A DNA stretch of 64,000 nucleotides, from contig NZ_JBPDIH010000007.1 of assembly GCF_052030545.1 (NCBI RefSeq), forward strand, positions 186,001 to 250,000, given 5' to 3'. The DNA comes from CANMXU01 sp052030545. GTDB lineage: Bacteria > Pseudomonadota > Gammaproteobacteria > Enterobacterales > Alteromonadaceae. The notes under the pieces are model-generated. The model had not been told where the DNA came from. It was given only the letters and a program-made list of their open reading frames with translations, and did no database searches. Every line of letters begins with the position of its first letter. The stretch's first letter is position 1. The translations under genes and the position numbers were made by a program. Positions 9,403 to 16,955 of the stretch are shown in pieces.

Positions 9403-9693
9403 TTATTGCTCATCCGCGCAGCATTCTTCTTGCAAAAAAGCGATCACCGACAGCAACTTTTCGTATTCAACCACGCAAAAAAGCGTGCGTCCTTCACGGC
9501 GTTGTTTAATTAACCCCGCCGAAGCTAAGCTTGAAATATGATGTGATAACGTTGAGCCAGGCACTTTTAATTCTTCTTGCACTGTGCCAACGGCGATGCC
9601 TTGTTGGCCCGATTTTACTAAGCGTTTGAATATCGCTAATCGTGTTGGATGTCCTAATTCTTTTAGGGCTTTGGCAATTGTTTCTAGTTCCAT
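9403..9693 (-). CDS. ArsR/SmtB-family metal-responsive repressor
   Basis: A 96-residue winged-helix repressor starting at the ATG at 9693 (a TTG four codons upstream is possible). Residues about 5-75 form the HTH, with ELGHPTRLAIFKRLV at the start and VPGSTLSHHISSLASAGLI as the recognition region. The C-terminus carries the adjacent thiols EECCADEQ, a plausible metal or metalloid site. It is divergent from an ArsP_1/UPF0718 permease gene. Two near-identical 26-bp blocks containing ATTCGA and CTAGAAAT lie between them, one on each side's promoter, so it probably represses both itself and the permease until metal binds. The inducer (As(III), Cu, Zn or other) cannot be read from the sequence. 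Confidence 0.85.
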   Translation of the reverse strand: MELETIAKALKELGHPTRLAIFKRLVKSGQQGIAVGTVQEELKVPGSTLSHHISSLASAGLIKQRREGRTLFCVVEYEKLLSVIAFLQEECCADEQ

Positions 9694-9714
9694 TTTCTCT
9701 CTCAACTCATCTTT

Positions 9715-9788
9715 TATAATTCGATATTACTAGAAATATATTGACATGAAAATGTTTATCTCTATAATTCGAGAAAACTAGAAATATA
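9715..9788. promoter_or_regulatory. Divergent arsR/permease promoter with two ArsR-type operators
   Basis: Two 26-bp direct copies, at 9715-9740 and 9763-9788, match at 23 of 26 positions. Each contains ATTCGA and CTAGAAAT half-sites in near-palindromic arrangement. On the plus strand TTGACA (9741-9746), a 16-bp spacer and TATAAT (9763-9768) form a near-consensus sigma70 promoter, and the second copy covers its -10 and start point. On the minus strand a weaker pair (TTTTCA, 17 bp, TAATAT at 9724-9729) would drive the repressor gene and is covered by the first copy. The layout is seen directly; binding by the adjacent ArsR protein is inferred. Confidence 0.65.
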
Positions 9789-9852
9789 GAAATATAGAAA
9801 TATAGAAATATAGAAATATAGAAATATAGAAATATAGAAATATAGAAATATA
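9781..9852 (+). repeat. (GAAATATA)9 perfect tandem repeat in the permease leader
   Basis: Nine uninterrupted copies of GAAATATA (72 bp) followed by a variant tenth unit, GAAATGTT. The array begins about where transcription from the TTGACA/TATAAT promoter should start and ends exactly at the first possible ATG (9856) of the permease gene, which the variant unit supplies. The first unit is also the edge of the second ArsR operator. Perfect 8-bp arrays gain and lose units by slippage, so leader length should vary between clones. Confidence 0.9.
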
Positions 9853-9855
9853 GAA

Positions 9856-10779
9856 ATGTTGTTTGAGATGAATATTACCCACCAAATGATTGCTGATACG
9901 TTGCAGATGTTTGCTTTTTTAGCCGTAGAGCTAACCCTGCTATTTTTATTGATAAGCTACCTTGTTGGTGTGCTTCAGGAATATATTCCGCCAAGTAAAA
10001 TTCAAAGCATATTAAGCAGTAAAAAAGGCAAGGGCTATATTATTGCCGGCTTTTTAGGAGCAATAACGCCTTTTTGCTCGTGTTCAACTATTCCTTTTTT
10101 AAAAGGCTTGCTGCGCGCAAAAGCAGGCTTTGGCACCATGATGGTTTTTCTTTTTGCTAGCCCGTTATTAAACCCAATTATCATCGGCTTATTTGCGGTG
10201 ACATTTGGCTTACAAGTCACCTTATTTTATTTTACCGTCGCCTTGGGCGTATCAATTATCGCGGGTATTAGTTTAGAAAAGCTAGGCTTTGAAAAATACA
10301 TAAAAGCGCAAGCCTATATAACACCAGAAAGTGCAGGCTGCTCAGCAAGTTGTAATACCAAAAATCCGGTGAGTAAATGGCAAAAAATTTGGCAAAGCAC
10401 ATGGTCTGATTTTAAAAAAGTACTGCCGTATTTAATCGGCGGTATCGCTTTAGGCTCATTAATTTATGGCTTTATGCCGACGGAATTTGTTGCGCGTGTC
10501 GCCAGTGAAAACAACCCGTTTGCCGTACCTATTGCTGCGGTAATTGGCATTCCTTTATACATTCGCGCAGAAGCTGTCATTCCTTTAAGCGCTGCGCTTG
10601 CCGCTAAAGGCATGGGGCTTGGCGCGGTAATGGCCTTAATCATTGGCAGTGCTGGCGCGAGTTTAACGGAAGTCATTTTATTGAAGTCAATATTTAAGAA
10701 GCAAATGATCCTCGCCTTTTTAGCCGTGATTTTATCCATGGCCATTGGCGCTGGTTATCTTTATTCCTACTTGTTTTAA
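9856..10779 (+). CDS. ArsP_1/UPF0718-family permease, likely metal(loid) efflux
   Basis: A 307-residue membrane protein with about eight hydrophobic segments, of the ArsP_1 (formerly DUF318) permease family. The motif TPFCSCSTIPFLKG at about residues 72-85 and the matching SPLLNPIIIGL are diagnostic. A cytoplasmic loop near 155-170 carries further thiols (GCSASCNTKNP). Members such as SO_0444-type transporters and ArsP export metals or organoarsenicals, and the divergent ArsR gene supports such a role. The start is uncertain: ATG 9856 emerges from the last repeat unit, and ATG 9868 gives a product four residues shorter. Neither has a clear Shine-Dalgarno sequence; the leader is a nearly pure A/U repeat. 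Confidence 0.82.
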   Translation: MLFEMNITHQMIADTLQMFAFLAVELTLLFLLISYLVGVLQEYIPPSKIQSILSSKKGKGYIIAGFLGAITPFCSCSTIPFLKGLLRAKAGFGTMMVFLFASPLLNPIIIGLFAVTFGLQVTLFYFTVALGVSIIAGISLEKLGFEKYIKAQAYITPESAGCSASCNTKNPVSKWQKIWQSTWSDFKKVLPYLIGGIALGSLIYGFMPTEFVARVASENNPFAVPIAAVIGIPLYIRAEAVIPLSAALAAKGMGLGAVMALIIGSAGASLTEVILLKSIFKKQMILAFLAVILSMAIGAGYLYSYLF

Positions 10780-10850
10780 CCATTATTTATTAATCATTAT
10801 TTTTTAAACATAAGTTTATAAATTAAATCGATAACGCACTTGGAGCTAGC

Positions 10851-12326
10851 ATGAAAACTTTAGCTAACGATTTGGTTGCCCAGCCAATCATTAATGAGGC
10901 AATTGAATGGGCGCTGATGCATGGCGTTGCCTTTCGTCGAGCAGACAATGGCGCTAGGCATTGCCCCTTTAGTATTGCGCCGATGACGATGGCAAAGCGC
11001 ACTTTCCAACACTTACGAAAAGTCACGCCTTTGATCACTAAGCTCATCAGTGAGGTTTCAGAAGATCATGACTTTTTGCAAACCTCTTTGGCTAAGGTAG
11101 CTAAAGCTGATCCATTTATGGCAAGGTTATTTGCTTTGCATCAGCAAGGGCATGGAACACCAAGTCATCGTAATATGGCGGCGCGAAAACCTTTGCTACT
11201 GATGCGCACCGATTTTATGGATGATCGCCAGCAAGGGCCAAAAGTGATTGAATTTAATGGCATTGCCGCAGGTATGGCACCTTTTGGTCAGCGCGCGAGT
11301 GAGTTTCATGCCTTTATGCATAACCAATGGCCTGATACCTATCACCAATGGTCAGAAAATAATGCGGCGATAGCGGAGAAAAACCAAGGGCTTGAACAAT
11401 TAGCTGTAGCTATTGCACAAGCGGCGCGCAATATACACAAAACATTTTCCAGCAAAGAAACAGCGAAATCGCCGACATTTTTAATGGTGGTGCAAGAAAA
11501 TGAGGACAATGTTTATGACCAACACTTACTTGAACTAGCCCTGCACAAACTTGGGGTGAAAACGGTGCGGCGTACTTTTGAACAGCTTAGCAGAGAGCTT
11601 TCAACCGGTGAAAATCAACGTTTATTGTTAGCCGGTGTTGGCGCAATTGATGTCGTTTATTTACGAGCCGGTTATCAGTATAAGGATTATTACTCGTACC
11701 AGCGCATTGAGTCGACATGCTGTCATACCTTAAGCCAAACTAGACTGTTTATCGAACAACATCATGTTGCTGTGAATGCCACTTTTAGCCAGCAATTAGC
11801 CACCAGTAAAACCATGCAAATGTTGTTAACCATGATGCCAGCTAAAGAATATGCCCGCTGGGGACTTAATCTTGATCAGGCGTTATTGGTTAAAAGTGTT
11901 TTGGCGCAGATGAAAGCTGTTACCCCTGAAACAATACATTGGTATCACCATCACGCTAACAAAGACGAGTGGGTGTTAAAAAATCAAGGCGAAGGTGGTG
12001 GTCACTGTGTTTTTGGTGACGATATTAGCGATAAGTTAACTTCTCTTAAGCCTACAGAATACGATGCGTGGGCGTTAATGCAGCGCTTGTATCCACACGA
12101 GCGAGAAGTAGCAATCGTTGCAGTACGTGATGGTAAACAAGAAGTTATTGACGACCTGGTCAGTGAAATAGGCTTATTTAGCGCCTATTTTGATGGCGAG
12201 CCGATAACCGAATTAGCGGGGTATGCCGGCTATCTTATTCGCAGTAAACCGGCCAGTGAAAACGAAGGTGGCATTCATAGCGGTAAAGGCATTTTAGACT
12301 CGCTGGCACTGGTGAGTAATGAATAA
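10851..12326 (+). CDS. Eukaryotic-type glutathione synthetase (ATP-grasp)
   Basis: A 491-residue protein that appears to belong to the eukaryotic GSH-synthase family, not to the shorter bacterial GshB family. Recognisable elements in family order are KVIEFNGIAAGMAPFGQRASE (about 124-144), DVVYLRAGYQYKDY (about 267-280, cf. VVYFRAGY in eukaryotic enzymes), and the glycine-rich ATP loop WVLKNQGEGGGHCVFGDDI (about 376-394). The last corresponds to VLKPQREGGGNN in those enzymes. The length also fits. It would join gamma-glutamylcysteine and glycine in the cytoplasm. The start has a GGAG site. The gene stands alone; no gshA is nearby. The metal-efflux gene upstream is a sensible neighbour for a thiol-making enzyme but has its own promoter. 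The variant residues around the loop leave some doubt about the exact substrate. Confidence 0.72.
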   Translation: MKTLANDLVAQPIINEAIEWALMHGVAFRRADNGARHCPFSIAPMTMAKRTFQHLRKVTPLITKLISEVSEDHDFLQTSLAKVAKADPFMARLFALHQQGHGTPSHRNMAARKPLLLMRTDFMDDRQQGPKVIEFNGIAAGMAPFGQRASEFHAFMHNQWPDTYHQWSENNAAIAEKNQGLEQLAVAIAQAARNIHKTFSSKETAKSPTFLMVVQENEDNVYDQHLLELALHKLGVKTVRRTFEQLSRELSTGENQRLLLAGVGAIDVVYLRAGYQYKDYYSYQRIESTCCHTLSQTRLFIEQHHVAVNATFSQQLATSKTMQMLLTMMPAKEYARWGLNLDQALLVKSVLAQMKAVTPETIHWYHHHANKDEWVLKNQGEGGGHCVFGDDISDKLTSLKPTEYDAWALMQRLYPHEREVAIVAVRDGKQEVIDDLVSEIGLFSAYFDGEPITELAGYAGYLIRSKPASENEGGIHSGKGILDSLALVSNE

Positions 12327-12403
12327 ATGTTGAGTAGTGAATAAATGCTGAGTAGGGAATATAAGCTCAGTAGTAAATGGAAGCTAAGAAGAGAATAAGA
12401 CAA
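12314..12403 (+). repeat. Degenerate 18-bp tandem repeat, five units, across a stop codon
   Basis: Five consecutive 18-bp units start at 12314, 12332, 12350, 12368 and 12386. They share the pattern GAGTAGTGAATAAATGCT with one to several changes each. The first unit contains the stop codon of the glutathione-synthetase-like gene and the rest are non-coding. This looks like local slippage duplication of the gene end. Confidence 0.65.
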
Positions 12404-12433
12404 ACAGCACCTGATGAATATCAGCTGCTGTTT
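12402..12433. terminator. Hairpin terminator after the glutathione synthetase-like gene
   Basis: AAACAGC (12402-12408) pairs with GCTGTTT (12427-12433). After a small internal mismatch, CTGAT pairs with ATCAG around a GAAT loop. Only a short T stretch follows. A similar hairpin sits at the same relative place behind the intact hybrid kinase at 41965-41994, so it may have been copied with the kinase fragment. Confidence 0.5.
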
Positions 12434-12460
12434 CATAAATCCTTATTCTCTCAACAGCCT

Positions 12461-12850
12461 CTAAGTATTTTTTATCTCATTCAGTTTCGCTAGCGCATCA
12501 TCAAAGTTATAAGCATCAACCAAGGCCTCTATCGCTTTTATCGGCTCGTGGTATGGGCTATTGGCAATTTTCGGCAATAGCTCACTAATAAAGTCAGTTG
12601 CTTCAGTATCATAATCTTCTAATAGTGCGGCAAGCTCTGTCAATAATGTGTTAATTTCATCATCTCTATTTTGAGCACTAACAAAGTCTTGGTTAACTTG
12701 TTGTTGGCCTTGATAAAAACGTAATAATAGCTTTTTGTTCAAGGTATGATTGTTCTGGGTGGTTTTAAGACCGGAGCGAATATCTATGCCCTTAAGTGGC
12801 GGAATATCATCGCTAATCTCATTTTGCGGCTGAGCTTTATTCGTATTTTA
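12461..12850 (-). pseudogene. Fragment of a hybrid histidine kinase tail (Hpt region, deleted)
   Basis: The translated minus strand here reads NKAQPQNEISDDIPPL, continues through IDIRSGLKTTQNN to KKLLLRFYQGQQ, and ends ALVDAYNFDDALAKLNEIKNT. It matches the C-terminus of the hybrid kinase at 42036-45470 almost residue for residue. About 85 residues present there are missing, including the phosphotransfer motif HTLKGTAG with its His. The match stops abruptly at a TAA codon near 12850, so the front ~1000 residues are gone. A 93-residue frame (12461-12742) remains open but lacks the functional His. I read this as the end of a second, paralogous kinase that has been deleted, not as a working gene. 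Confidence 0.85.
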
Positions 12851-12859
12851 CTTTCGATG

Positions 12860-13700
12860 AATACATTCCAGGCATTTAATACTTGTTAAATAGGATTTAA
12901 TTCGTGTGAATAAAAGGAGGTTTTATCAGCGTCACATTTGAAAAGGACTGGGCGGCACCCTGAGTATGCCTGCTTGTGCCATCAACAATGACGGCAGCAT
13001 TTCTATCAGATGGATTCGCTTCGATAGTTGAGAAAGGGACTGAGTCATTAATTCGTTATCCACTAGCGGAGTAATTAATTCTTGTGTTTAGTTTGTGTTC
13101 GTACAAGCCGCTACCAAAAAATTACCATATTCAAGCTGCTGTTACTTTACTACTCGAGGCGAGTTCCTTTCTCAGTCTATACACTTATAGTCTAATTTTG
13201 ACGGCCAAAGCGTACTTCATCCATAAACCCAACATCAATATTTTCAGTTGGACATTAAACGGATCGTGACATATCGTTTACGACCAATAGGTTTTTAAAA
13301 ATCTTTTGGACATTTTGAAATTGCTTTAAGTGTTTTGAGCGGCACGTTATTCAACTGAATCCTAGTGCATGAAGTAAGCGATAGATTTTACTTAAGGATA
13401 TAGCGCTTGCTACCTTCAGCTATCAACCGAACTCTTGTTGGTTTGGATCTATTATTTTGAATAGATAAAGCCCATTGTTTTAATTGTTTATTGGTTAATT
13501 CAATAGGACGAGCTTTACTGCGTTTGATATATAACCTATCAATACCTGAGGTTAAGAGGCTTATTATCTATGTTTTAACATTTCCTCTTGCGATACTAAG
13601 GTATTTCGCTTTTTCAGTTCGACTACTTTCAGGAAGAAAGTGGTCTATAGCTAAAGATCTGACTTCCAGTCGGCGATCACTTTCTCAGTGAGATAACCTT
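12860..13700 (-). pseudogene. Decayed IS630-family transposase
   Basis: No intact gene fits this stretch. The minus strand carries a recognisable but frameshifted and stop-interrupted IS630-type transposase. In order from 13700 downward there is an N-terminal HTH part (LTNKQLKQWALSIQNN), a second HTH part (LSKIYRLLHALGFS), a motif resembling the family's DE-A/M-RFG element (GFMDEVRFGRQN) and one resembling its DGAxWH element (AVIVDGTSRHTQGA), then SNVTLIKPPF. At least three frame changes and several stops are needed to join them. Terminal repeats were not identified. Short open frames on the plus strand at 13084-13269 and 13491-13691 are reverse-strand shadows of this relic. Confidence 0.7.
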
Positions 13701-13920
13701 TTAAAGTCTTTTCCTATATTTGTGTAAGCACTTAAAATAAGGGAAGTTTTATTGAAGGAAACTTTGTTGAAATTGGTGTTAACAGAAAGAGGGCGCATAT
13801 TTTATTCCATAATTATGGAATAAATCCTCCACAATGTTAGGAACATAGTGCTATGTTTTATGACTTTGAGCTTGTTTATACTAAACTTATTAATAAATAA
13901 CTAAGAGCAAGGTGATACCA
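13701..13920. other. AT-rich intergenic stretch
   Basis: Between the IS630 relic and the next gene. It holds TTCCATAATTATGGAA (13805-13820), a perfect 16-bp palindrome about 100 bp before the gene start, which could be an operator or part of a promoter. Nothing else recognisable was seen. Confidence 0.4.
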
Positions 13921-15054
13921 GTGAATGTAATTAAAGATATAAAAATGATTATACTCGGTGTTGTTATACTTTCTGGCCACGTTAGTGCAACTGAGCAAGT
14001 GAAAAGTGAAGTATTTTTATCGTTAAAAGAAGCCGCAGCGGGTATTGCTTATACACAGGATAAACGTTTGTTTATTACCTACCATCCTTTTTATAACCCG
14101 AAAGTAAAAGTTGCAGAGCGTTTAGGTAATGGCGATATTGTTCCGTTTCCAAATGCTGACATGCAAAATGCTTATGATACCAAAGAGCGCTTAAAGAGCC
14201 CTGACGAATATTTTAATTGGGTTTTAAGCACAAGAACAGACGGCGAAGGAACGTTGTGGATACTAGACTCTGGTCAAGCTGAACCAAGAATTACACCTAA
14301 ACTCGTCGCTTGGGATTTGGCAAAGCATCAATTGAAAAAAATAATACATTTACCAAAAACGGTGGCTTTACCTGAGTCTCAACATAATGATTTTGCTATT
14401 TCGACCAAACATAATGTCATTGTTATCGCAGATGAAGGGATTGCTACAGGTCCTATTGGCGCCAAAGCTGCCTTAGTGGTGATAAATACTGTTACCGGTG
14501 AAAGCCGACGTGTAATGCAGGGTACCGACCGTGTCGCGCCAAGAATGAATATGCCAATGCTGATGGATAAAGGCACGCCGTACGAAAAGTCGATTGACTT
14601 GTTTATTGGGGTAGATGGTATCGCCCTTGATAATCAGCAACAGTGGCTGTATTTTACCTCGGTGAGTAATAGCAGTGTTTACAGAATTAAAATGGCTGAA
14701 CTTGCAAACTTTTCACTGAATAATAGCGCCTTGGTAGCTAAAGTAGAAACATATGCTGACAAGCCTATGAACGGCGGCTTAACCATTGATTCTGCTGGTA
14801 ACTTATATTTATGTGAAATAGGTACACGTACAATTGGCATTATCCCTGCTGATACACGTAAATATCGCGTGTACAGCCATGACAAAAATATGGTTTGGCC
14901 TGACGGGCTTCATATGGGGCCTGAAGGATATTTATATACTTCCGCAGCTCAAATCTCGCTTTCAGCAGCATTTAATGGCGGGAAAACGATTAACAAACCA
15001 CCTTATAATATTTATCGTTTCAAGCCCATGGCAAGCCCCTTGATAGGTCGTTAA
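13921..15054 (+). CDS. Secreted yellow/major-royal-jelly-type protein (L-dopachrome tautomerase-related)
   Basis: A 377-residue exported protein. I choose the GTG at 13921 (AAGG site 8 bp upstream; a GTG at 13912 and an ATG at 13945 are alternatives). Residues 1-25 are a signal peptide ending HVSA. The rest fits the six-bladed propeller of the MRJP/yellow family (PF03022). Signs are LWILDSGQAEPRITPKLVAWDLA, HNDFAISTKHNVIVIADEG, FIGVDGIALDNQQQWLYFTSVSN and MNGGLTIDSAGNLYLCEIGTRTIGI. In insects such proteins act in melanin chemistry or bind amines; bacterial roles are mostly unknown. The gene stands alone and converges on the GH5 gene, with a strong inverted repeat between them. Confidence 0.78.
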   Translation: MNVIKDIKMIILGVVILSGHVSATEQVKSEVFLSLKEAAAGIAYTQDKRLFITYHPFYNPKVKVAERLGNGDIVPFPNADMQNAYDTKERLKSPDEYFNWVLSTRTDGEGTLWILDSGQAEPRITPKLVAWDLAKHQLKKIIHLPKTVALPESQHNDFAISTKHNVIVIADEGIATGPIGAKAALVVINTVTGESRRVMQGTDRVAPRMNMPMLMDKGTPYEKSIDLFIGVDGIALDNQQQWLYFTSVSNSSVYRIKMAELANFSLNNSALVAKVETYADKPMNGGLTIDSAGNLYLCEIGTRTIGIIPADTRKYRVYSHDKNMVWPDGLHMGPEGYLYTSAAQISLSAAFNGGKTINKPPYNIYRFKPMASPLIGR

Positions 15055-15127
15055 TTATATGGAATATGCTCAACACTTTGGTTAATAGAGTGTATAGCTG
15101 GATATTTTTAAAGGTATTAACTGAAAG

Positions 15128-15164
15128 GCCAGACCCTGTAACATTTTTTGTTACAGGGTCTGGC
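15128..15164. repeat. Perfect 16-bp inverted repeat, bidirectional terminator or palindromic repeat element
   Basis: GCCAGACCCTGTAACA (15128-15143) is followed by a five-T loop and its exact reverse complement (15149-15164). It lies between convergent genes, so transcripts from both sides would fold it. The U run after the stem is poor, and the GC-rich arms differ from the surrounding AT-rich DNA, so it may be a REP/MITE-like palindromic element serving as terminator. Confidence 0.7.
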
Positions 15165-15183
15165 GTTAAGTTTTCGTAACTGA

Positions 15184-16878
15184 TCACAGGTTATAAATAA
15201 TGACCCAATTTTGCTTTGCAGCTAATGTATAGTCGCCTGTATGTTTTACCTTGATAAATTCACCACTTTCACAGTCATAAATTTTATCTAAATGGCTTAA
15301 TGATGGCAGATTATTTAGGGTGAAATTTTGTGCTGTGTCACTTGGGTTATTCACATAAACAAAGGCTTTTTTGCCATTGGTTAGCGCTAATGTTGTCAGT
15401 TGTGCATTGCTATTGTTCACGCTTTGCGCTGCCAGTGCTTTGTTGCCAGTCGATAGCATTAAATCATTAATGGTTTTTACGTGATTGAAATAAGCAGAGG
15501 TCCCTTTTTCGTCGAAATATTCCCACCACCAGCTAAGTGGCATGATTGGTGACGGTGAAAACATACCAAACCAAAGGCCTTGCTTGTAGTCACTAATCAT
15601 TTCCTCTTGAATTAAATCAAAATTTTGGCTCCAATCCCATTCCGCGCTAAATTCTCCAACAAAATAGGGGGCGTCATGAGCTTTTTCAAACTTGCTAATG
15701 ATCTCAGGAATGTCATTGGTGACTTTATATAAGTGTGACTGGTTAATATCAATTGATGGTAGATCAAATAATCCATCGACTTCTCGGTGAGAAATACTGG
15801 TGGTGATCAAATGATTATGGGCATCAATAATGGCTAAATACTCACTCATTTCTTTATGCCACGCTACGATGATGTCGTCAGAAATATGCTGATGTTCGCC
15901 GTTATACATAACATTATCAATTTCGTTAAAAAACTCCCATGCAGCTATTTGCGAAGAGTAGCCCCACTTTGCCACCATAAAGCGTAACTTGTCTTTGTAT
16001 CGCTGCTTGGCTTCATCACTTGTGAAAAATTCGGCGACAGTCTCGGCAGGGCCACCATTTTTTGTATTGTAGGAATTAAAATTCCAACCTTGCCCTGAAA
16101 AAGCCGCATGACTGTCTAACGATAAAATCATCTTCATATCGTACTTGCTAGCGATATCGAGCAATTCATTCATTCGCTTTATACCAGAAGGGTTAAAGCG
16201 TTCATTAGTGTTTTCGTAGCGAGCATTATTATCGACGTGTTGAAAGTCTACTGGTAAATTCCAAAAAATCATCCATGTACGAAAAATATTAGCGCCGTCT
16301 TCACTTAAACTTTTGAGCATATAATCGTAATTAAAGCGCGGCTTTTCATGCAGTTCTTTAAAGAACTTGGAGTCATCGTTGTCGCGTTTTTCCCAACCAA
16401 AATTTTCACCTAAACCACGAAATAATTGGCCGTTGTCATATTGAAAGCTCCATTTATCGTTGCTTCTTAAAAAACCTTTAAGAGTCGATTGGCTAACGGT
16501 AAACTGCTCAGTTTTTCCATGCTGTAACATGTTATTATTGTTGATGAGTACTTTAACAGTGTATGTGCCAACTTCGGCTGGTGTAAATTTAAATTGCCAG
16601 TGTGATAGCTCTCCACTTTGTCCGCTAACATAATACCCCGGCAACGTTAATTGTTGCTTACTCGGAGTTACAATCGTTAAATCAACAGCGATATCTGCAC
16701 TTTGATAAGGCGACTGCCAATTCGCTACTACATACGTATTTAGGGTGATCGTTTCGTTTTGCGCAATAGCACTTTTATTGAAAACATCTGAAGATAGAGT
16801 TGGTGTTGTTGTCGAGGAATTAGTTTGTGCACAGCTGCTAATTAAACAGAGGCAAATGATAAGAATTATATGTTTCAT
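15184..16878 (-). CDS. Surface lipoprotein glycoside hydrolase, GH5-like (probable endo-mannanase)
   Basis: A 564-residue enzyme with lipobox LISSC (lipid-anchored Cys16). An N-terminal beta-sandwich (about 30-135) resembling DUF5060 has the WQFKFTPAEVGTYTVKV pattern. A TIM barrel (about 150-470) carries WEFFNEID, with probable acid/base Glu319, and FVGEFSAEW, with probable nucleophile Glu409. The order and spacing fit clan GH-A, family GH5 or a near relative. A C-terminal beta domain (about 480-564) follows. It sits 77 bp behind the large TonB receptor gene on the same strand, so both are probably one transcript under the operator at 20051. With the GH26 enzyme it should cut mannan or glucomannan at the cell surface. 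The exact subfamily and linkage preference are not certain. Confidence 0.75.
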   Translation of the reverse strand: MKHIILIICLCLISSCAQTNSSTTTPTLSSDVFNKSAIAQNETITLNTYVVANWQSPYQSADIAVDLTIVTPSKQQLTLPGYYVSGQSGELSHWQFKFTPAEVGTYTVKVLINNNNMLQHGKTEQFTVSQSTLKGFLRSNDKWSFQYDNGQLFRGLGENFGWEKRDNDDSKFFKELHEKPRFNYDYMLKSLSEDGANIFRTWMIFWNLPVDFQHVDNNARYENTNERFNPSGIKRMNELLDIASKYDMKMILSLDSHAAFSGQGWNFNSYNTKNGGPAETVAEFFTSDEAKQRYKDKLRFMVAKWGYSSQIAAWEFFNEIDNVMYNGEHQHISDDIIVAWHKEMSEYLAIIDAHNHLITTSISHREVDGLFDLPSIDINQSHLYKVTNDIPEIISKFEKAHDAPYFVGEFSAEWDWSQNFDLIQEEMISDYKQGLWFGMFSPSPIMPLSWWWEYFDEKGTSAYFNHVKTINDLMLSTGNKALAAQSVNNSNAQLTTLALTNGKKAFVYVNNPSDTAQNFTLNNLPSLSHLDKIYDCESGEFIKVKHTGDYTLAAKQNWVIIYNL

Positions 16879-16955
16879 AAACTACTAAATATTTATGTTG
16901 AAGTGAACAGGGAGAGAAATTAACTTTCTCTCCCTAGGTTAGTTAGATGTGCTTA

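Noticed and set aside
9781..9852. Possible CRISPR array
   Set aside because: The 8-bp units are directly adjacent with no spacers, and no cas genes are present. It is a microsatellite-like tandem repeat.
13084..13691. Two small plus-strand open frames (61 and 66 codons)
   Set aside because: They lie antisense to the IS630 transposase relic, have no ribosome site and show no family features.
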